Source: Pseudomonadota bacterium
GTDB taxonomy: Bacteria > Pseudomonadota > Gammaproteobacteria > Burkholderiales > Sulfuriferulaceae
Direction: 5' to 3'
DNA length: 64,000 bases
Assembly: GCA_021795395.1 (NCBI GenBank)
Contig: JAJYPN010000001.1
Location: 1-64,000, forward strand
In this document: positions 8,344 through 19,711 of the stretch, piece by piece
Position numbering within the stretch: position 1 is the stretch's first letter
Layout: each line of letters starts with the position of its first letter
Notes under the pieces: model-generated
The model's database searches: none
Told to the model about the DNA's origin: nothing
The model's input: the letters and a program-made list of their open reading frames with translations, nothing else
Program-made: the position numbers and the translations under genes

Positions 8344-8394
8344 TCTACAGAAACCGAAATAGCTGCCTGCTATCCCGTCACGCATGAACTTCGG
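8344..8394 (+). pseudogene. Fragment of a second GNAT gene copy
   Basis: The 17 codons read STETEIAACYPVTHELR. The intact acetyltransferase at 7210 has STETDIAACYPVLHELR at codons 7-23, so 15 of 17 residues are identical and the DNA is also close. Similarity fades on both sides, and there is no start codon or downstream continuation. This is a decayed partial duplicate. Confidence 0.65.
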
Positions 8395-8426
8395 TCTCTT
8401 TGTTTACAAAATTGAGTGGGTACCCG

Positions 8427-8894
8427 CTAGAATGGTATATCGTCATCCATATCGTCGAAATTATTGGCGGCAGGTGGGTTTTTCGCCGCATTTTGCGACG
8501 GCGCACTGGTTCGGGCGGCTTTAGCCTCGTTACCGCCGCTGCTGTCCATACTGGTAGAACCGCCGCGTCCGCCCAGCATCTGCATTTTATCGGCGATGAT
8601 TTCGGTGGTGTACTGGTCGTGTCCTTCCTTATTGGTCCATTTGCGCGTTTTCAGGCTGCCTTCGAAATACACCTGCGAGCCTTTTTTCAGATATTCACCG
8701 GCGATTTCCGCCAGTTTTCCGAAAATGGCGACACGATGCCATTCGGTGCGTTCCTGTTTTTCGCCGTTTTTATCTTTCCAGTTGTCGGTAGTCGCGAGAG
8801 TCAGGTTGACCATGGCGTCGCCACTGGGCATGTAGCGTATTTCCGGGTCCTTGCCGATGTTGCCGATCAAGATCACTTTATTGACTGATGCCAT
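8427..8894 (-). CDS. ssb: Single-stranded DNA-binding protein
   Basis: SSB coats single-stranded DNA in replication, repair and recombination. The 155-residue protein has the N-terminal OB fold ([20 protein letters not shown], then [32 protein letters not shown]). A disordered Gly/Ser/Asn-rich linker follows, and then the acidic tip MDDDIPF that docks partner proteins. Its start overlaps the end of the upstream MFS gene by 17 bases, so the two are translated from one message. Confidence 0.97.
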   Translation of the reverse strand: MASVNKVILIGNIGKDPEIRYMPSGDAMVNLTLATTDNWKDKNGEKQERTEWHRVAIFGKLAEIAGEYLKKGSQVYFEGSLKTRKWTNKEGHDQYTTEIIADKMQMLGGRGGSTSMDSSGGNEAKAARTSAPSQNAAKNPPAANNFDDMDDDIPF

Positions 8895-10284
8895 GTTTAC
8901 TATCCCCTATCAATTTTAATGCCGCCTCTTCATCCCAGCCCTGCTGGGCAACCTTGAGTATCGCCACCCGCTCGTCGGCAATCACGCCGGCTTCATAAAC
9001 ACCGGTTATTGCCAGCAGACGCCGGGCCAATTCTGCAGCTTGCTCCTTGGTCAGCGCACCCAGGTGATACATTTTCGTCTTGACCGCGGGCGGCGCACGC
9101 ATGCCGATGGCGATAAGCAACCAGGTGCCGATCAGTATCGCGCAGAACTCGTAGACGGCAGAAAATCCGTAGTGCTGCGACAGCCATCCGCCCAGAGCAC
9201 CGCCGAAAAACAGCCCCAGCGACTGCGACGTGTTATAAACGCCCATTGCCGTTCCTTTGGCGCCGGGCGGAGCAATTTTGGATATCAGCGACGGCAGAGT
9301 CGCTTCGAGAATATTAAAAGCAATGAAATACGCAGTCAATGCTGCGACAATATCCGGAAAAGAGTGCATGCTCACTGCCATGCTCAATTGCGCGATCAGC
9401 ATCAGACCGACCGCCATCACGAAAACCTGTTTCAGCCTGGCGCGTTTTTCGCCGTAAATGATCGCCGGTACCATGAGCACAAAAGCAACCAGCACGACGG
9501 GGAGATAAACTTCCCATTGCTGGTCGATATTGAGGTGCCCCGTCGTGCGCAACGCGAAGGGAATCACCACAAACATCGCCATTTGCGCTGCATGCAAGGA
9601 AAAGATGCCGAAATTCAGCCGCAATAATTGAGCATTGCGCAGCACATCGCCCAGCCGGGCGGTATTCGCTTCGGCATCGCTGTGAAAATGGCTGGCTTTC
9701 GGGTCGGGAATATACCATTTCACGACCGCCATGGCGGTAATCGACAGGACGCCGGTGAGCGTGAAAATACCGCTCATGCCGACATACTGATACATGGCAG
9801 GCCCCAGCACCAGCGAGGCCGCAAATGTGAGGCCGATGGTGCCGCCTATCATCGCCATGGCGTGAGTGCGGTGTTCCTCGCGGGTAGAATCCGCCAGCAA
9901 TGCCGTCACTGCGGCGGAAATCGCCCCCGCGCCCTGGATTATGCGACCGACGATGATGGTTTCGATGGATGTCGCGCCGGCGGCGACGAAACTGCCCAGG
10001 GCAAATAATATCAAACCGAAATAAATGACCCGCTTGCGGCCGAATTTATCGGAAGCCATGCCGTAAGGCAATTGCAGCAAGGCCTGCGTCAAACCGTAAG
10101 CGCCTAATGCCAGCCCGACCAGCGTGTGATCCTGACCGCCGGGAAGGTGTTCGGCATACAGCGCAAACACCGGTAAAATCAGGAACATGCCTAGCATGCG
10201 CAAGCCGAAGATGCTCGCCAGCCCGACGCTGGCGCGGGTTTCGCTCGCCGTCATCTTTTCAGAAAGTATATCCGCCTCATTCAT
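8878..10284 (-). CDS. MFS transporter with C-terminal YAM-like domain (YajR type)
   Basis: This is a 12-helix major facilitator permease of 468 residues. The loop 2-3 signature is clear ([16 protein letters not shown]). After the last helix (about residue 390) comes a soluble tail ([20 protein letters not shown]) that resembles the ferredoxin-like YAM domain of YajR efflux pumps. The substrate is unknown. The gene is divergent from uvrA with 64 bases between the starts and runs into ssb. A transporter, ssb and a divergent uvrA is a common proteobacterial arrangement. Confidence 0.85.
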   Translation of the reverse strand: MNEADILSEKMTASETRASVGLASIFGLRMLGMFLILPVFALYAEHLPGGQDHTLVGLALGAYGLTQALLQLPYGMASDKFGRKRVIYFGLILFALGSFVAAGATSIETIIVGRIIQGAGAISAAVTALLADSTREEHRTHAMAMIGGTIGLTFAASLVLGPAMYQYVGMSGIFTLTGVLSITAMAVVKWYIPDPKASHFHSDAEANTARLGDVLRNAQLLRLNFGIFSLHAAQMAMFVVIPFALRTTGHLNIDQQWEVYLPVVLVAFVLMVPAIIYGEKRARLKQVFVMAVGLMLIAQLSMAVSMHSFPDIVAALTAYFIAFNILEATLPSLISKIAPPGAKGTAMGVYNTSQSLGLFFGGALGGWLSQHYGFSAVYEFCAILIGTWLLIAIGMRAPPAVKTKMYHLGALTKEQAAELARRLLAITGVYEAGVIADERVAILKVAQQGWDEEAALKLIGDSKHGISQ

Positions 10285-10348
10285 TTGCTTGGGAACCTCG
10301 GCAAAAAACGGTATATTAACAGGTTAGCCGATTTAAAGTATTTCCAAT

Positions 10349-13156
10349 ATGGACATTATCCGCATCCGCGGCGCTCGTACGCACAATCTGAAAGACATCG
10401 ATCTCGATCTGCCGCGCAACCGTCTGGTGGTAATAACCGGCCTGTCCGGATCGGGAAAGTCGTCGCTGGCATTCGATACCCTGTACGCGGAAGGACAACG
10501 CCGTTACGTCGAATCGCTGTCGGCTTATGCCCGGCAGTTTCTGCAATTAATGGAAAAGCCCGACGTCGATCTGATTGAAGGGCTATCGCCGGCAATATCC
10601 ATAGAGCAAAAAACCGCCAGCCACAATCCGCGTTCCACTGTCGGCACCGTTACCGAAATTCACGATTATCTGCGTCTGCTGTTCGCCCGCGTCGGTACGC
10701 CGCAATGCCCCGAACATCATCTCGATCTGACCGCGCAAACCGTTTCGCAAATGGTCGATCATGTGCTTGCGCTGACGCCCGACAGCCGGTTGATGATATT
10801 GGCGCCGGTCATTGTCGATCGCAAGGGAGAGCATAACGAATTGCTCGATGAACTTCGCGCGCAGGGCTTCGTACGCGTACGTGTTAACGGCGAAGTATAC
10901 GAAATGGACGCTTTGCCGAAGCTGGAAAAAAACAAAAAGCACACCATAGAAGTCGTCGTCGACCGGCTCAGGATACGCACGGACATGCAGCAGCGGCTGG
11001 CCGAATCGTTCGAGATCGCTTTGCGCCACAGCGATGGCAGAGCCTTGACCGTTGATATGGATAACGGCACCGAAACTCTTTTTTCGGCGCGCTTCGCCTG
11101 CCCGGTCTGCGATTATTCGCTGGCGGAACTCGAACCGCGGCTGTTTTCTTTCAACAACCCGGCGGGGGCGTGCCCGCAATGCGACGGTCTCGGTGCCATT
11201 CCCTACTTCGACCCCAGGCGCGTCGTTGCCTATCCGCATCTATCACTGGCAAATGGCGCGATCAAGGGCTGGGACAAGCGCAACCCGTTCTATTTTCATT
11301 TGCTGCAAAGCCTCGCTCGGCATTACGGCTTCGATCTGGAAACGCCGTTCGCCGAATTGCCGGAGACAATCCGCGATTTATTGCTCAACGGCAGCGGCAA
11401 ACAGCAAATCGCTTTTCAGTACCCTGACGAACGCCGGAGCCGACTGCATGCCTTCGAGGGCGTATTGAATATCCTCGCGCGACGTTACAAGGACACCGAT
11501 TCAAGCGCCGTGCGCGAAGAGCTGGCGAAATATCTCAATAACCGGCCATGCCCGAATTGCGAAGGAACGCGACTGCGCCTCGAAGCGCGTAACGTCTTCG
11601 TTGCCGGAAAAAGCATTTATGCGCTGTCTGCCCTGCCGCTCCAGCAATCCCTCGCGTTTTTCGAATCGCTCACGCTCGCCGGCAACAAACAGACCATCGC
11701 CGATCGCGTCGTCAAGGAAATCGTCGCGCGATTGCAATTCCTCAATAATGTCGGCCTCGCCTACCTGTCGCTGGACCGGTCGGCGGAAACGCTGTCGGGC
11801 GGCGAAGCGCAGCGCATCCGGCTGGCTTCGCAGATCGGCTCGGGTTTGACCGGCGTGATGTACGTACTGGACGAACCGTCGATCGGACTGCATCAGCGCG
11901 ACAACGACCGTTTGCTGGCGACTTTACGACGGCTGCGCGACCTGGGGAATTCGGTCATCGTGGTCGAGCACGACGAAGACGCCATACGCAGTGCCGATCA
12001 CGTCGTCGATATGGGACCCGGAGCCGGCGTCCACGGCGGTCATGTGGTAGCCAGCGGCACCGCCGCCGAAATCATGGCGCATCCGACTTCCTTGACCGGC
12101 GAATACCTGTCCGGTCGGCGCAACATCGCGATTCCTGCGCAGCGCCGAGCTCCCGACCCAAAACGGCAACTGGTGCTCGCCGGCGCCACCGGCAACAATC
12201 TCAAAAACCTGACGCTGACGCTGCCAGCAGGGCTGCTGGTCTGCGTGACCGGCGTATCCGGCTCGGGCAAATCCACCCTCGTCAACGATACGCTGTATGC
12301 CGCGATGGCGCGGCATCTGTATGGTTCGGCGGCCGAACCCGCGCCATTTTCGACGATAGACGGCCTGGCATTGTTCGACAAGGTCATCAATATGGACCAA
12401 AGCCCGATAGGACGCACGCCGCGCTCCAATCCAGCCACCTATACCGGCCTGTTTACCCCGGTGCGCGAACTGTTTGCCGGGGTGCCCGCCGCCCGCGAAC
12501 GCGGCTACAGCCCCGGCCGTTTTTCCTTCAACGTCAAGGGCGGCCGCTGCGAAGCCTGCCAAGGCGACGGCGTAGTCAAGGTCGAGATGCATTTTCTGCC
12601 CGATATTTTCGTACCCTGCGATGTCTGTCAGGGCAAACGCTACAATCGGGAAACGCTGGAAATCCAGTACAAAGGCAAAAATATCGCCGACGTGCTGGCG
12701 CTGACGGTTGAAAACGCACACCAATTTTTCGCGGCCGTACCGATTATTGCGCGCAAACTGCAAACCTTGCTTGACGTCGGTCTGGGCTACATTCAACTGG
12801 GTCAGGCGGCGACGACGCTGTCGGGAGGCGAGGCTCAACGGGTAAAACTATCGCTGGAGCTGTCCAAACGCGATACCGGGCGAACCTTGTATATACTCGA
12901 CGAACCCACCACCGGCCTGCATTTTCACGATATCGACATGCTGCTCAAGGTCATGCATCGGCTGGTCGATCAAGGCAATACCGTAGTCATCATCGAACAT
13001 AATCTGGATGTCATCAAAACCGCAGACTGGATTATCGATATCGGTCCCGAAGGCGGAGACAGCGGCGGTTACATTGTTGCAGCAGGTACGCCTGAACAGA
13101 TTGCAGGCGATTCCCATAGCTACACCGGCCAGTATCTCTGGCCTTTACTAACGTAA
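10349..13156 (+). CDS. uvrA: Excinuclease ABC subunit A
   Basis: UvrA is the damage-recognition ATPase of nucleotide excision repair. At 935 residues it is of standard length. Two ABC cassettes are present, with Walker A motifs [10 protein letters not shown] (near residue 31) and [10 protein letters not shown] (near 635). Each has an LSGGEAQR signature and a Walker B ([11 protein letters not shown] and [11 protein letters not shown]). The zinc sites appear as CPVC with CPQC and as CEAC with CDVC. The SNF2 helicase gene begins 13 bases after its stop. Confidence 0.98.
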   Translation: MDIIRIRGARTHNLKDIDLDLPRNRLVVITGLSGSGKSSLAFDTLYAEGQRRYVESLSAYARQFLQLMEKPDVDLIEGLSPAISIEQKTASHNPRSTVGTVTEIHDYLRLLFARVGTPQCPEHHLDLTAQTVSQMVDHVLALTPDSRLMILAPVIVDRKGEHNELLDELRAQGFVRVRVNGEVYEMDALPKLEKNKKHTIEVVVDRLRIRTDMQQRLAESFEIALRHSDGRALTVDMDNGTETLFSARFACPVCDYSLAELEPRLFSFNNPAGACPQCDGLGAIPYFDPRRVVAYPHLSLANGAIKGWDKRNPFYFHLLQSLARHYGFDLETPFAELPETIRDLLLNGSGKQQIAFQYPDERRSRLHAFEGVLNILARRYKDTDSSAVREELAKYLNNRPCPNCEGTRLRLEARNVFVAGKSIYALSALPLQQSLAFFESLTLAGNKQTIADRVVKEIVARLQFLNNVGLAYLSLDRSAETLSGGEAQRIRLASQIGSGLTGVMYVLDEPSIGLHQRDNDRLLATLRRLRDLGNSVIVVEHDEDAIRSADHVVDMGPGAGVHGGHVVASGTAAEIMAHPTSLTGEYLSGRRNIAIPAQRRAPDPKRQLVLAGATGNNLKNLTLTLPAGLLVCVTGVSGSGKSTLVNDTLYAAMARHLYGSAAEPAPFSTIDGLALFDKVINMDQSPIGRTPRSNPATYTGLFTPVRELFAGVPAARERGYSPGRFSFNVKGGRCEACQGDGVVKVEMHFLPDIFVPCDVCQGKRYNRETLEIQYKGKNIADVLALTVENAHQFFAAVPIIARKLQTLLDVGLGYIQLGQAATTLSGGEAQRVKLSLELSKRDTGRTLYILDEPTTGLHFHDIDMLLKVMHRLVDQGNTVVIIEHNLDVIKTADWIIDIGPEGGDSGGYIVAAGTPEQIAGDSHSYTGQYLWPLLT

Positions 13157-13169
13157 CCCTCAATTTATC

Positions 13170-16100
13170 ATGCACATTCAGTATACGCTGGCCGACATCA
13201 AGAAAACCTTTCCTGCCATTTTTTATGAGCGCGGCCTGACAATTTTCGAGCAGCATCGCATCAATCACGTCAGTCTCGACGACAGCGATCATGCCATAGT
13301 GGCCGAAGTACAGGGCAGTAAGACATTACCCTACCACCAGCGCATCTATCTGCAGATGCGTAACGGCAAACTCATCATCGACGGCACTTGCGACTGTCCT
13401 ATCGGACGCAATTGCAAACATGTGATCGCAGTGCTGATCCATACCTTGCATACACCGCCCAGCCTGATCTCTATCGTTCCCGATGACCAATTCGAGATAC
13501 CGCCCCGTCACATCGGGGTCAACGCGCATACCGCCGATTATCCGGCGTTGAGCTGGCTCGAACAGATCAGCGAAACGCTGGCGGAAATCGACGCGCCGGA
13601 TTATCCGCCAAACGAAGCCTATCGTTTACTTTACATACTGACACCCGCTTACTACGGCACAGGCCTAAGCGTGCGACTGATGCGTGCGCGTCTCAAAAAA
13701 GACGATACGTTCGGCAAAGCGATGCGCTATACCCAATTTTTTGAAGTCGCGATGGGCCGCGGCGGCAATGTCGCCAGCGCGCAGGACAGGGCGCTCTGCG
13801 CCCGCATATTTCAATGTAACCCGCAGTCGCCCAACGATCCTAAAATCAGCGGTCCCGGTAGTGGCGCCTTGCTGCGGGAAGTCATCGCGAGCGGACGCGC
13901 TTACTGGAACGACAGCAGCAATCCTGCCCTGGCCTTGGCTGAGCCGCGGACATGTACATTGGCATGGATAGCAGACGACGACGGCAACCAGCAGTTAGGT
14001 GTAAGTCTGCTCGAACACGAACAGGTGCTGGCGGTAATACCGCCGTGGCGCCTCGATACCCGCACATTTCAATGCGGCGAATTACAGACCGGTTTGAGCG
14101 ATGCGCTGGCCAGCGTATTATTGCAATCGCCCCCGATCCCCAATAATCTGCTGCCGCAGATAGCGAATTCCCTGAAACAGCAATTGCCCGATATCGCCTT
14201 GCCCGAACCGACGCCTTTGCTTAATCGGCAACTGGATGACGCACCGCCGAACCCCGTGCTGATTTTGCTGGAGTTGCCGGTCAATCTCGGCGCGCACTGG
14301 AAAAGACGAGAGGATACCAGCGTTCACTATCTTCCGGCCGCGCAACTCGCATTCGAATATCATGGCATACGCGTGCTCAGTCATGTTGCGGGCAATACTG
14401 TCAGCCAGCGGCGGGACAATACGCGCTGCAATGCCAATCGCGACCGAACCAAGGAACAGGAACTCACCAGACAATTGCTCAGCCATACCGATCTGGCGTT
14501 GATACAGCAGATTTTCCCGGCAATTACCAGCACTCCAGCGCAGATGGCGGCATACAGCTTCGCGCAAGCCGCTGACTGGCTCAATTTCATGATCGAGGAC
14601 CTGCCGGGGTTACAGGAATTGGGCTGGACGATCGATACGCAGGCCGACTTCCCATACCGCGTCGCCCATGTCAACGACGACATCAGCGTGAACATCGAAG
14701 AAAAGTCCGATACCGACTGGTTCAGCCTGGATCTGGGCATAGAAGTCGACGGCGAACGGATCAGTTTATTGCCGATACTAACGCAAACGTTTCAGCAATA
14801 TACGCCTGATCAGATACGCGAACTGACCCGACCCGATCTGGATAGCCAACGCAAGCTGGTATGCATGTTGCCGGACAAGCGGATGCTCGCATTACCTCTG
14901 CAGCGCATACAGGGAATCCTGTCGGTATTAATCGAATTATTCGACAGCAGCGCCAAATTGACGGCAGACGGCAAACTCGAACTCAGTACCCTGCATGCCA
15001 CCAGACTGGCCGAACTCGAAGCCAATGCGCGGCCGCGCTGGCTGGGGGGCGAGCGATTGCTTGCGTTAGGCCACAAGCTGCGCGGATTCGAAGGCATAGC
15101 TCAGGTTCCGCTACCGCTGGGTCTGAAAGCGGAATTACGCGGCTACCAGCAGGAAGGTCTCAATTGGCTGCAATTTTTACGCGAATACGGATTGGCCGGC
15201 ATACTCGCCGACGATATGGGCCTCGGAAAAACCCTGCAGGCGCTTGCTCATCTGCTGGTCGAAAAACAATCGGGGCGTGCGGATTTGCCCAGCCTGGTCA
15301 TCGCGCCCACCAGTTTGATGTTCAACTGGCGCTCGGAAGCCGCGCGCTTCACGCCCAGCCTGCGCGTTTTATTGTTGCATGGAGTCGATCGCAAACAATA
15401 TTTCGACCAGATCCAGAATTATGATCTGATCCTGACCACCTATCCGCTATTGGCGCGCGACAGGGAATTTCTGACCGCACAGCAATTCCATCTACTCATA
15501 CTCGACGAAGCGCACGCGATCAAAAACCCGAAAGCGCTGTCTACCCAAATCGTCCATCAGATACAGGCGAGGTACCGCGTAGCGCTCACCGGCACGCCCA
15601 TGGAAAACCATCTGGGCGAATTATGGTCGCTGTTTCATTTCCTCTTGCCGGGTTTTCTCGGCAGCGCCGAGTCGTTCAAACGTCAATTCCGCACGCCGAT
15701 AGAAAAACACGACGACAAGCAGCGCGGCACAGCCCTTGCTCAACGCATCAAACCTTTCATGCTCAGGCGCACCAAAGCGCAGGTCGTAACCGAACTGCCG
15801 GCCAAGACCGATATCATCCGCAGCTGCGAACTGGTCAGCAGCCAGCGCGACCTGTACGAATCGGTACGCACTGTCATGCAGGACAAGATACGCCGCGAAA
15901 TCGATGCCAAGGGCTTCAAGAAAAGCCAGATCGTCATTCTCGATGCGCTGCTGAAGCTACGCCAGGTCTGCTGCGACCCACGCCTGCTCAAACTGGCCGC
16001 CGCACGTAAGGTCCATCAGTCGGCCAAACTCGACATGCTGACTTCCTTTTTGCCCGACATGATAGAGGAAGGTCGCCGCATTCTGCTGTTTTCCCAGTTT

Positions 16101-16529
16101 ACATCGATGCTCGATCTGATCGAACCCGAGCTCGCCGATCTGAAAATACCGTTCGTCCGGCTTACCGGCGAAACGCAGAACCGCGCGGACCCCGTGCAAA
16201 AGTTTCAGGACGGCGAAGTGCCGCTGTTTCTGATCAGTCTCAAAGCGGGAGGCGTAGGACTGAATTTGACGACCGCCGATACGGTCATTCATTACGATCC
16301 GTGGTGGAACCCAGCGGTGGAAGACCAGGCAACCGGTCGCGCGCATCGCATCGGTCAAGCCAATCCCGTATTTGCCTACAAGCTTACGACCATCGGAACG
16401 GTCGAAGAAAAAATTATCCACATGCAGGAAAGAAAACGCTCCCTGACCCAGGGAATACTCGGCGATGCCGCTGTCGGCATCAGTTCGTTCAGCCCCGATG
16501 AATTAATCAGCTTGTTCGAACCGTCCTGA
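13170..16529 (+). CDS. SWIM zinc-finger SNF2 family helicase
   Basis: This 1119-residue Swi2/Snf2 ATPase would translocate on double-stranded DNA. The N-terminus carries a SWIM finger (CDCPIGRNCKHVIAVL near residue 73). A long middle region of unknown fold follows. The C-terminal motor starts near residue 650 with DDMGLGKTLQ (motif I), then LILDEAHAIKNP (DEAH box), ALTGTPMENHLGELWSLF (motif III) and, in the second lobe, LLFSQFTSML and QATGRAHRIGQ (motif VI). It lies 13 bases after uvrA and is probably co-transcribed with it. A link to repair is inference from that position. Confidence 0.9.
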   Translation: MHIQYTLADIKKTFPAIFYERGLTIFEQHRINHVSLDDSDHAIVAEVQGSKTLPYHQRIYLQMRNGKLIIDGTCDCPIGRNCKHVIAVLIHTLHTPPSLISIVPDDQFEIPPRHIGVNAHTADYPALSWLEQISETLAEIDAPDYPPNEAYRLLYILTPAYYGTGLSVRLMRARLKKDDTFGKAMRYTQFFEVAMGRGGNVASAQDRALCARIFQCNPQSPNDPKISGPGSGALLREVIASGRAYWNDSSNPALALAEPRTCTLAWIADDDGNQQLGVSLLEHEQVLAVIPPWRLDTRTFQCGELQTGLSDALASVLLQSPPIPNNLLPQIANSLKQQLPDIALPEPTPLLNRQLDDAPPNPVLILLELPVNLGAHWKRREDTSVHYLPAAQLAFEYHGIRVLSHVAGNTVSQRRDNTRCNANRDRTKEQELTRQLLSHTDLALIQQIFPAITSTPAQMAAYSFAQAADWLNFMIEDLPGLQELGWTIDTQADFPYRVAHVNDDISVNIEEKSDTDWFSLDLGIEVDGERISLLPILTQTFQQYTPDQIRELTRPDLDSQRKLVCMLPDKRMLALPLQRIQGILSVLIELFDSSAKLTADGKLELSTLHATRLAELEANARPRWLGGERLLALGHKLRGFEGIAQVPLPLGLKAELRGYQQEGLNWLQFLREYGLAGILADDMGLGKTLQALAHLLVEKQSGRADLPSLVIAPTSLMFNWRSEAARFTPSLRVLLLHGVDRKQYFDQIQNYDLILTTYPLLARDREFLTAQQFHLLILDEAHAIKNPKALSTQIVHQIQARYRVALTGTPMENHLGELWSLFHFLLPGFLGSAESFKRQFRTPIEKHDDKQRGTALAQRIKPFMLRRTKAQVVTELPAKTDIIRSCELVSSQRDLYESVRTVMQDKIRREIDAKGFKKSQIVILDALLKLRQVCCDPRLLKLAAARKVHQSAKLDMLTSFLPDMIEEGRRILLFSQFTSMLDLIEPELADLKIPFVRLTGETQNRADPVQKFQDGEVPLFLISLKAGGVGLNLTTADTVIHYDPWWNPAVEDQATGRAHRIGQANPVFAYKLTTIGTVEEKIIHMQERKRSLTQGILGDAAVGISSFSPDELISLFEPS

Positions 16530-16669
16530 CCATAAAAAGCAGCCGATCGCCGGGCGCACCCTGCGCTAACGAATGCGGCAAAAAAAACGGCCAGCATTGA
16601 GCCGACCGAGAAATGATATTGGCGTAAATTGCCGGCAAATGCCTATCGCTTGCCGAGCGTTATTTTCGC

Positions 16670-18493
16670 TTAGTTATCGTTACTGTTATCGTTCCTGTTA
16701 TGGTCATGCCCTGCGGAAAAATCGAACATTCCCATCAAATCGCCGATAGCGGGGCGATTAAGCGGCACATAGGGATTGGCGGCACTGGCAACCGGATCGG
16801 GCAGGTTGTCGCGACTGCGTTGCGACAACGGTTGCAGCCTCCAATTCGCCTCGATGAATTTGAGGATGGAATTGTGATCGCTGTACACATGGTCGACGTG
16901 GCCTTTTTTGGCGTATGGCGACACCGCTATCAATGAAATCCGGGTACCGTCGCCGAAGAAATCGATAGGCTGGATATAACCCGTATCGTAATAACCGCCG
17001 CCTTCGTCGGTGGTGATGAGGATTACCGTCTTGGCCCATACCTGCTTGACGCTCTTGACACGATTGACGATATCGTTAACGAAGGATTCGAAAGCCGGCA
17101 TGGTGGAATCCGCAGGGTGGCCCGCGGAAGTTTCAGGCGGACGGATGAACGATACCGCCGGCAAGGTCGCATTGCTGGCTACGTCCTGATAAAACTGGGT
17201 GACGTCCTGCAGATTGTTTTTTAACGAAGTCGTCATGATGCTGGTGAAGCCGGTCAGTGGATCGCAAATGCCGCAATATTCGTAGGGCGTAGTGACGATG
17301 CCGTTATTTCTGCCGCCGATGTACCATTTCCAACTGACGTTTTTGGCCGATAACGCATCGGCAATGGTTGGGTTGGTTTGCGGCGGCAAAGTATAATTAT
17401 TGGGGCCCAGCGGCTGCGGCGTGCCGGATGCGCTGTAACCCAGATTATAGTTGTTTACCAGATAATAGGTATGAGGCGCGCAATTGCCGTTATTGAATGT
17501 CTTGCCGGGTTGTGACCGGATATAATTCATGATCGGCGCCACGCCCGGCTGGCTGCTGTCCGAACAGTCTACGTATGAACCGCCCGCATACCCGTCCTGG
17601 GTATAAAAGTTGTTGGTGCCGGATTGCGCATTGGGGTTCTCGATCTGATTTGCTGGCGGCACATCGGGCACGCCGTTCTGATCGTGAAACGCAGCATCGG
17701 CAGTCACCATCGAAAGAAAGTTGGCTCCGGTGCCGCCCATGATGGGCTGATGATAATTGTCGCTGATGGCGTATTGATCTGCCAGGGCTTTGAACACCGG
17801 TTCGTCGCCAGCACTCATGTTAAAAAAACCCATGGCTTCACTCCCCTGATAGGAATTCGCGGCAGTCGGCGTACCGGGAGCCGGCGCCGGCGGGGTGTTT
17901 TGGGGCCCTATGCCCACCGTGCGATCGACCCAGACGAACAAACCCATTTTTTCCTTGTTGGTCTGCTGCCACATCTGGAAAAAGCGATGCGTCGGGTCGC
18001 CTGTGTAGGCATCGGGCGAATTGTAGGGTACATATTTGGTGATCTGGAATGGACCGTTAGGCAGATTGGCCGGAAACCGCTCGTCAGGCATGTAAGGAGG
18101 CTGGCCAAAAGCATAGGTAGTCTGGGGCTGGGGCAAGGTGGCGTACGGACCGACCTGATGCGGATTGAGATGGTAGCGATGCAAATCGGACGCCTGTTGT
18201 TGCGCAGCTTTAGCAAAATTGGGGCCGGGAGTGCCGTCTGCATTGATGATGCCTTCGCTCAGCAGATTTTTTATCGTCTCGCCGCGACGCGGTTGATAGG
18301 CTCCGAATACATTATCGAAGGTATGGTTTTCGCCTATGATCACGATTACATGTTCGATAGGAGTGCGCGTTTTCCCCTGTCGATGGCTATCGGCATCCTG
18401 GCCGTCGTCCGTGGCCAGCGCAACGCCCGCCTGGCAGAACAATGTGATGCTTAACGCCAGCACCGATAATTTCGGCTTGCTATATCTTTTCAT
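16670..18493 (-). CDS. Secreted phosphoesterase (AcpA / phospholipase C family)
   Basis: This exported hydrolase of 607 residues begins with a signal peptide (LSVLALSITLFCQAGVALA). The phosphoesterase domain starts with IEHVIVIIGENHTFDNVFGAY, the metal-ligand region of acid phosphatases and phospholipases C of this family. Later metal-ligand blocks are near VILITTDEGGGYYDTG and ISLIAVSPYAKKGHVDH. AAGGAGGT five bases before the ATG fixes the start at MKRYSK. The track ORF is eight codons longer. The substrate is unknown. About 290 AT-rich bases lie upstream with no other gene. A CTGTCAT heptamer near 18630 on the coding strand resembles one half of a Pho box, without a clear second half. Confidence 0.85.
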   Translation of the reverse strand: MKRYSKPKLSVLALSITLFCQAGVALATDDGQDADSHRQGKTRTPIEHVIVIIGENHTFDNVFGAYQPRRGETIKNLLSEGIINADGTPGPNFAKAAQQQASDLHRYHLNPHQVGPYATLPQPQTTYAFGQPPYMPDERFPANLPNGPFQITKYVPYNSPDAYTGDPTHRFFQMWQQTNKEKMGLFVWVDRTVGIGPQNTPPAPAPGTPTAANSYQGSEAMGFFNMSAGDEPVFKALADQYAISDNYHQPIMGGTGANFLSMVTADAAFHDQNGVPDVPPANQIENPNAQSGTNNFYTQDGYAGGSYVDCSDSSQPGVAPIMNYIRSQPGKTFNNGNCAPHTYYLVNNYNLGYSASGTPQPLGPNNYTLPPQTNPTIADALSAKNVSWKWYIGGRNNGIVTTPYEYCGICDPLTGFTSIMTTSLKNNLQDVTQFYQDVASNATLPAVSFIRPPETSAGHPADSTMPAFESFVNDIVNRVKSVKQVWAKTVILITTDEGGGYYDTGYIQPIDFFGDGTRISLIAVSPYAKKGHVDHVYSDHNSILKFIEANWRLQPLSQRSRDNLPDPVASAANPYVPLNRPAIGDLMGMFDFSAGHDHNRNDNSNDN

Positions 18494-18784
18494 CTGGACC
18501 TCCTTGCGATTCTTCAAAGATTAATGGAATGGTTGCTCCGCTTAATGGTGACGCCGGGCAAATTCACTGATCAATTACAGACCAATGATTACAATCCACC
18601 CGATACGAATAATAGGTACCGGACATGACAGCCAGATGAAGTATTATTTACACAACCGCGTTAATATAAATTACTATTTGATTTATAAATAAATTTTTAT
18701 TTATTTTTACAGAAATAACTATTTAACCGATATGCCGATCGCTACAGGAAGGTAAGACAAATACCGAGATAAAATTCGCCGAGA

Positions 18785-19627
18785 TCAGCCTCTTACTTCC
18801 AGATTAAAGCGCGCGCTCGCATCCTGTCCGAGTACGCCAGCCAGATACGGCATGACGGTGCGCAATAAAGTCGGCAAAATCCACGGTGGATTAATAATGA
18901 ACATGCCGCTGCCGTGCATGCCGAAGCCGTCGGCGGCAGGATGATGCACGGTCAAGTTCACGTCCAGCCAGTTTTGTACAGGCAGGCGTTTCAGACTCTC
19001 TGGCAACAGCAGCGATTCATGCCGTTGCAGCAAAGGGTACCAAACCGCATACATCCCGGTTTCAAAGCGCTGCAGCGCGTCGCGCAAAACGGTGGGTACG
19101 CGCTGGTAATCCTGCTTGTCTTCGTACGGCGGATCGATCAGCACCAACGCGCGACGCGACGGCGGCGGCAACAAGGCTTTCAGCCCGGCAAAACCATCCG
19201 CAGCTTCGATTTTGACCCGCCGGTTAGTCACCGGAAAATTTTGCCGCAGCAAAGCGCTATCGGTAGGATGCAATTCAAATAAGCGCAATTGATCCTGCGC
19301 TCGCAAGCATTGCATTGCGACCCAGGGCGACCCGGGATACACCCGGAGCGTCCCCTCCGGATTCAGTTCGCGCACCACAGCGACGTAATCAGCCAGTGGG
19401 CCGGGCACATCGTCGCGCTGCCACAAACGCGCGATACCGTCGACGTATTCGGCATTTTTGGCGGCATAAGCCTGATCCAGCGCATACAGGCCCGCGCCGG
19501 CATGGGTATCGATCATCGAATAAGGTTTATCTTTCTGGTTGAGATAGCGCAGCAATTGCAATTCGATAAAATGTTTGAGCACATCGGCGTGATTGCCGGC
19601 ATGAAAAGCGTGGCGATAACTTAACAT
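18785..19627 (-). CDS. rlmJ: 23S rRNA (adenine(2030)-N6)-methyltransferase
   Basis: RlmJ methylates A2030 of 23S rRNA using SAM. The N-terminus MLSYRHAFHAGNHADVLKH is diagnostic. YSMIDTHAGAGLY is the SAM-binding motif, and VLIDPPYEDKQDY is the DPPY catalytic motif. The length of 280 residues is normal. The ATG at 19627 gives the conserved N-terminus, while the track's TTG start adds seven residues. It follows the S4-domain pseudouridine synthase gene on the same strand. Confidence 0.95.
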   Translation of the reverse strand: MLSYRHAFHAGNHADVLKHFIELQLLRYLNQKDKPYSMIDTHAGAGLYALDQAYAAKNAEYVDGIARLWQRDDVPGPLADYVAVVRELNPEGTLRVYPGSPWVAMQCLRAQDQLRLFELHPTDSALLRQNFPVTNRRVKIEAADGFAGLKALLPPPSRRALVLIDPPYEDKQDYQRVPTVLRDALQRFETGMYAVWYPLLQRHESLLLPESLKRLPVQNWLDVNLTVHHPAADGFGMHGSGMFIINPPWILPTLLRTVMPYLAGVLGQDASARFNLEVRG

Positions 19628-19711
19628 AATCTGGAAATCATCCTGCAAACGGCATCGGACTGCCCGTTGTTGCTGCTAACCATAGGAAATAGAACGAATA
19701 CCAGCTACCCA

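Noticed and set aside
11924-12838. 304-residue minus-strand ORF opposite uvrA
   Set aside because: Antisense shadow of a highly conserved gene with no motifs of its own.
17624-18454. 276-residue plus-strand ORF opposite the phosphoesterase
   Set aside because: Antisense shadow. The minus strand has signal peptide, ribosome site and catalytic motifs.
18600-18640. Pho box upstream of the phosphoesterase
   Set aside because: Only one CTGTCAT half-site is seen, without the second at the required spacing.
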